Positions 61,187-64,000 of a stretch of DNA of 64,000 bases are shown here, in pieces (position 1 is the first letter of the stretch; each line of letters starts with the position of its first letter). The stretch is from Raoultibacter massiliensis (GTDB lineage: Bacteria; Actinomycetota; Coriobacteriia; Coriobacteriales; Eggerthellaceae): NCBI RefSeq assembly GCF_900199545.1, contig NZ_LT962671.1, forward strand, positions 2,374,003 to 2,438,002. The letters run 5' to 3'. Made by a program: the position numbers and the translations under genes. The notes under the pieces are model-generated. The model did no database searches. It was not told the DNA's origin and saw only the letters and a list, made by a program, of their open reading frames with translations.

Positions 61187-62062
61187 GAGCCCCCAAGCAA
61201 TGCGAAGGCTTGTAGCAGATGCCGCAAAAGAGTTCGGCAGGGCGCAGCCTTACGTATACAAAGATTACTTCGCCACCTTGTTTCTCAGAGAGATGGTTGT
61301 TGAAGATCCCGATATCGTTTTCAAAGGCGGAACCTGTCTTTCGAAATGTTATAACGCCATCGCCCGATTCTCCGAGGATATCGACCTTGGCATCGAAGCG
61401 ATCCACGCCACGGAAGGACGGCGCAAAGCGATGAAACGAGCCGTCCTCATCTGCCTCTCGAAAATCGGGCTCGAACCTTCAAACCTTGAAGAGACGCGAA
61501 GCAGGCGCGAGTTCAACCGCTACGAAGCGCCCATACCCCCTCTCGACCCCGCAGAACCCAAAGACGCATTCCTCTCATGACCCCCGCCTCGCCTGCAGAG
61601 AAGAGGCCTCTGCAGAGCTTTATCGGCGAATACTGCGAAGCGATGGGCTACCGCGAAGCCGTCGATGCCTACGGTCTTGAAAGGTTCGAGGTGCTCGCTA
61701 ACTCAATGGAGCGCACTTTTACCGACAAAGTGTACGCGATCTGCGACTACTATCTTGCGGGGATCATCCCAGCCCGTCAATCTCGTCACATATACGACCT
61801 GTACAAGCTGCTTTCGCTTGTGAAGCTCGATGATTCGCTGGCGAACCTCTTCGAAACGGTAAGGCTGCAACGAAAGGGCGGATACCGCTGCCCTTCGGCC
61901 GAAGACGGGGTCGACGTTTCCGCCATCCTTCTCGACATCGTAGACAAGGACGTCTACCGCAAAGACTACGAAGACAAAACCGTGCCTCTGCTCTACGAAG
62001 AGATCGCCTACAACGAGGCTTCGTCTGCGCTGCCGAAAATCGCTGCATTTCTGAAGAAATAG
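61173..62062 (+). pseudogene. abiEii: AbiEii-type nucleotidyltransferase toxin, split into two frames
   Basis: The first frame (61173-61580, 135 residues) carries the nucleotidyltransferase signature FKGGTCLSKCYNAIARFSED followed by IDLG. It ends with TGA that overlaps the ATG of a second frame (61577-62062, 161 residues), which carries the rest, including DKVYAICDYY and HIYDLYKLL. Together they have 296 residues, close to a whole AbiEii protein, but the segment where LxPYLxVE-like residues are expected at the junction is absent. So a short deletion with frameshift seems likely. The toxin may be inactive, or be made as two chains by ATGA coupling. Confidence 0.65.
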
Positions 62063-62210
62063 GGCACTACCCGAAATCGGCCACGACTCGCAAGACGCAC
62101 ACCGATGCGAGGCCGTCGGTGCTCACCGGGAGCCTCCGAGCAAAAAAGTCGATGCCCGGATGCGCCCACAACAAGAACATCGATATGAAGACTCTGGTTT
62201 GTTTCTGAAT

Positions 62211-62231
62211 GTATTACTCTAGTGATATAAT
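62211..62231 (+). promoter_or_regulatory. Promoter of the DUF3990 toxin-antitoxin pair
   Basis: TATAAT (62226-62231) overlaps an imperfect palindrome (ATTACTCTAGTGAT, 62214-62227), and TTCTGA lies 17 bp upstream of the -10. Autoregulation by the helix-turn-helix partner is likely. Confidence 0.5.
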
Positions 62232-62269
62232 CATGTGAGGAATTCGAGCTTCGCAAAGGAGGCCGCCCG

Positions 62270-62935
62270 ATGATCCAAAACCCCGAACGCTCCTTGATGC
62301 TGTTCCACGGCTCGCCAGTACGAGTGGAAACCCCTTTGTTCGGCAAAGGAAACAGCAGAAACGACTACGGACTGGGATTCTATTGCACCGAATCAAGGGA
62401 GCTGGCGTGCGAATGGGCCTGTCCGACAACCGAAAACGGGTATGTCAACAGCTACGGGCTGCAGACGACCGGGCTCGCCTTCCTCAATCTCAACGATCCA
62501 TCCTACACCTGCCTCCATTGGCTTGCCGTCCTCGTGAAATACCGGCGCTTCGACGCGACCACGCCTCTCATGGCCGAGGCCAAGGAGTTCGTTCTCGAGC
62601 GTTATTCGGTAGATTTATCCAAGTTCGATGTCGTCTCGGGATATCGGGCGGACGATTCGTATTTTTCGTTCGCACGGGCTTTTCTCGACAATCGCCTCTC
62701 TCTTAGCCAACTCCAACAAGCGCTTTTGCTTGGCGAGCTCGGCAAGCAGGTAGTGATCAGATCCAAACGGGCTTTCGATGCGCTGTCTTTCATCGATGCA
62801 GAGCTCGTCAGGGGTTCTGATTGGCATCCGCGACGAAGCGCGCGCGACAATCAAGCACGCGCCCAATACCGAAATCTAGCCCGCGATACCAGTGAAAGCA
62901 GCGTTTACATGCTCGATCTGCTAAGAGGAGCATAA
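62270..62935 (+). CDS. DUF3990 family putative toxin (ADP-ribosyltransferase-like)
   Basis: The 221-residue protein begins with MLFHGSPVRVETPLFGKG, followed by NDYGLGFYCTESRELACEWA, the conserved DUF3990 pattern, which resembles the NAD-binding core of ADP-ribosyltransferases. A helical part follows. The gene is followed after 2 bp by a gene for a helix-turn-helix protein, and preceded by an autoregulation-type promoter. This order and size suggest a toxin-antitoxin pair. The target is unknown. The ATG follows AAAGGAGG. Confidence 0.75.
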   Translation: MIQNPERSLMLFHGSPVRVETPLFGKGNSRNDYGLGFYCTESRELACEWACPTTENGYVNSYGLQTTGLAFLNLNDPSYTCLHWLAVLVKYRRFDATTPLMAEAKEFVLERYSVDLSKFDVVSGYRADDSYFSFARAFLDNRLSLSQLQQALLLGELGKQVVIRSKRAFDALSFIDAELVRGSDWHPRRSARDNQARAQYRNLARDTSESSVYMLDLLRGA

Positions 62936-62937
62936 TA

Positions 62938-63597
62938 ATGGAACGCTTCGAATACGCATTCATATCCCTCGGCGACGAAACCTACTGGGAAGACATCGCT
63001 TCGGCTCTCGCAGATGTCTTCGATATCGGAGTGAACGCATGCGGAATCGAAGGCCAAGCTGTTGCGGATGCATTCGTCGCAAGCGGCCTTGCTCGACAAT
63101 TCGAACTCCAGAACCCCGTTTACGTTGCAGGAAGATCAGGGAGCGAGCTGCTCAATATGCTGATGCCGTATCTCGACATGCCAACACCCGTTGAACCCTC
63201 GGACCGCTTCGGCAGAACGCCGGAGTATTGGCTCGGTTGGGTGCTTGGATTGCACCAGGCTCAAACGGGGCAGCCCTATAAGCGAATATTCGAAACGATC
63301 CCTTTCGCCGAACTGGTCGACATGTATTACCCGCTTCACGAAGCACCGGAATCGAAATTCAGTGAAACCCTCAGGCAACGCATGCATCAAGCATCCGAGC
63401 ACACGCGCCTGCGCCTTCAGCGCGATGCAGCCGGATTATCGCAATCGGAACTTGCAAAGCGCGCCAACGTCGGGCTGCGCTCCATTCAGCTGTACGAACA
63501 GAGGAACAAAGATATCAACAGAGCGCAGGGTGCAACCCTTGTTCGGTTGTCCCGCACGTTGCATTGCGATGTGGAGGACTTGCTGGAAGTCGGATAG
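62938..63597 (+). CDS. HTH partner of the DUF3990 protein, putative antitoxin
   Basis: The 219-residue protein has an N-terminal domain of about 140 residues without clear family and a C-terminal Cro/CI helix-turn-helix (RDAAGLSQSELAKRANVGLR and LYEQRNKDINRA). It starts 2 bp after the stop of the DUF3990 gene, behind GAGGAG. It should bind the palindromic promoter and neutralise the partner. No DNA or protein evidence beyond layout is available. Confidence 0.72.
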   Translation: MERFEYAFISLGDETYWEDIASALADVFDIGVNACGIEGQAVADAFVASGLARQFELQNPVYVAGRSGSELLNMLMPYLDMPTPVEPSDRFGRTPEYWLGWVLGLHQAQTGQPYKRIFETIPFAELVDMYYPLHEAPESKFSETLRQRMHQASEHTRLRLQRDAAGLSQSELAKRANVGLRSIQLYEQRNKDINRAQGATLVRLSRTLHCDVEDLLEVG

Positions 63598-63769
63598 GAA
63601 GCAGCCGCCAGCTTCGCCGACAAGCCCTGCCGAGCGCGCCTCCCTCACCTTCATAAAAATGACGATTGCGTAAAGTATGGGCAAATGCCCTGCGTTTATG
63701 GCAAGATGGAGTTTCCTTGAACCGACATGAAACCGAACCCGAAACGCACTGGTCACTAAGGGAGGATCA

Positions 63770-64000
63770 ATGGGCTTTTTCTCTAAATTCGAAGGCCGCA
63801 TGGAAGATGCCTTCGAAGGCGCCGCCGACAAAATGTTCGACGCGCCTATCTCTCCCGTGCAAATAGCCAAAAAAGCAGAAAAGATGATGCGCCGAGAAAA
63901 GATGGTGGGCGCGGGCAAGCAGTACGCCCCCACGCTCTATACGGTGCTCGTCAACCCCGACGACGATCAGCGCCTGTTCGGATACTATCCCACCCTCGCC
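63770..64000 (+). CDS. fhaA: FhaA-type protein, N-terminal part (cut by window end)
   Basis: The 77 visible residues begin MGFFSKFEGRMEDAFEGAAD and continue with the helix PVQIAKKAEKMMRREKM and PTLYTVLVNPDD, matching the DUF3662 domain at the N-terminus of actinobacterial FhaA. That protein ends in an FHA domain that binds phosphothreonine and works with serine/threonine kinases in cell division and cell-wall control. The ATG follows GGGAGG. The rest lies beyond the window. Confidence 0.82.
   Translation, partial: MGFFSKFEGRMEDAFEGAADKMFDAPISPVQIAKKAEKMMRREKMVGAGKQYAPTLYTVLVNPDDDQRLFGYYPTLA

Noticed and set aside
1..64000. CRISPR arrays, insertion sequences, rRNA genes and prophage modules
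   Set aside because: No regularly spaced repeats, transposase or integrase frames, rRNA or phage structural genes were seen. The encapsulin resembles a phage capsid but has a cargo gene instead of phage neighbours.

Overview
The window looks like a chromosomal segment of an anaerobic, GC-rich actinobacterium of the family Eggerthellaceae (Coriobacteriia; relatives of Eggerthella, Gordonibacter and Raoultibacter). The evidence is the gene repertoire: four Tat-exported flavin reductases, two- to three-domain regulators made of about 12 membrane helices plus a LuxR helix-turn-helix, multihaem cytochromes fused to sulfite-oxidase-fold proteins, and very large surface proteins anchored by cell-wall-binding type 2 (CWB2) repeats. 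Species cannot be named from the sequence alone.

Layout. 1-5425: a tRNA-Leu with its own promoter and terminator, a broken lipoprotein gene, an MFS exporter operon with a divergent LysR regulator, and a Na+/H+ antiporter. 5904-9984: a small membrane protein, then a LuxR-type membrane regulator divergent from an FMN/FAD fumarate-reductase-like enzyme. 10178-13172: a universal stress protein, a YdcF-like protein, and an encapsulin with its ferritin-like cargo. 13251-15650: an acetyltransferase and a lower-GC patch holding a DUF2975 membrane protein, an unrecognised 27-residue peptide gene with promoter and terminator, and a YozG-type regulator. 15808-19309: a second flavin reductase / LuxR divergent pair. 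19351-25899: a TetR-led operon of 2-hydroxyacyl-CoA dehydratase activase-type proteins, a flavin reductase and a trihaem lipoprotein. 26036-32336: a putative membrane-bound molybdenum respiratory complex (cytochrome-fused sulfite-oxidase-fold protein, two small sulfite-oxidase-fold partners, FeS subunit, NrfD-type subunit), a slipin and a GntR regulator.

32482-48909 is the most unusual part. Three CWB2 surface-protein genes are each associated with a nine-base C/G tract. The two giant proteins (2028 and 1323 residues) have nearly identical promoters in which G9 forms part of a 15-bp spacer between TTGACA and TATCAT. The third, a cell-wall glucosaminidase, carries C9 inside its coding region and is out of frame as written; ten (or seven) Cs would restore one continuous protein. 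These are textbook signs of phase variation. One giant gene also has a cyclic-di-GMP-I riboswitch followed by a terminator in its leader. An ibrA/ibrB-like pair and a glycosyltransferase sit between them.

49127-64000: a UbiB-family kinase-like protein, a second copy of the three-gene cytochrome/sulfite-oxidase-fold cassette, a degenerate Fic-like protein, a third flavin reductase / LuxR divergent pair, a TIGR00300-family enzyme, an AbiE-type abortive-infection pair with a split toxin gene, a DUF3990 toxin-antitoxin pair, and the start of fhaA. Together the window describes a cell that respires several external electron acceptors, switches surface proteins on and off, and carries several small defence or addiction modules. 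All functions are inferred from sequence features read by eye; no database search was run.
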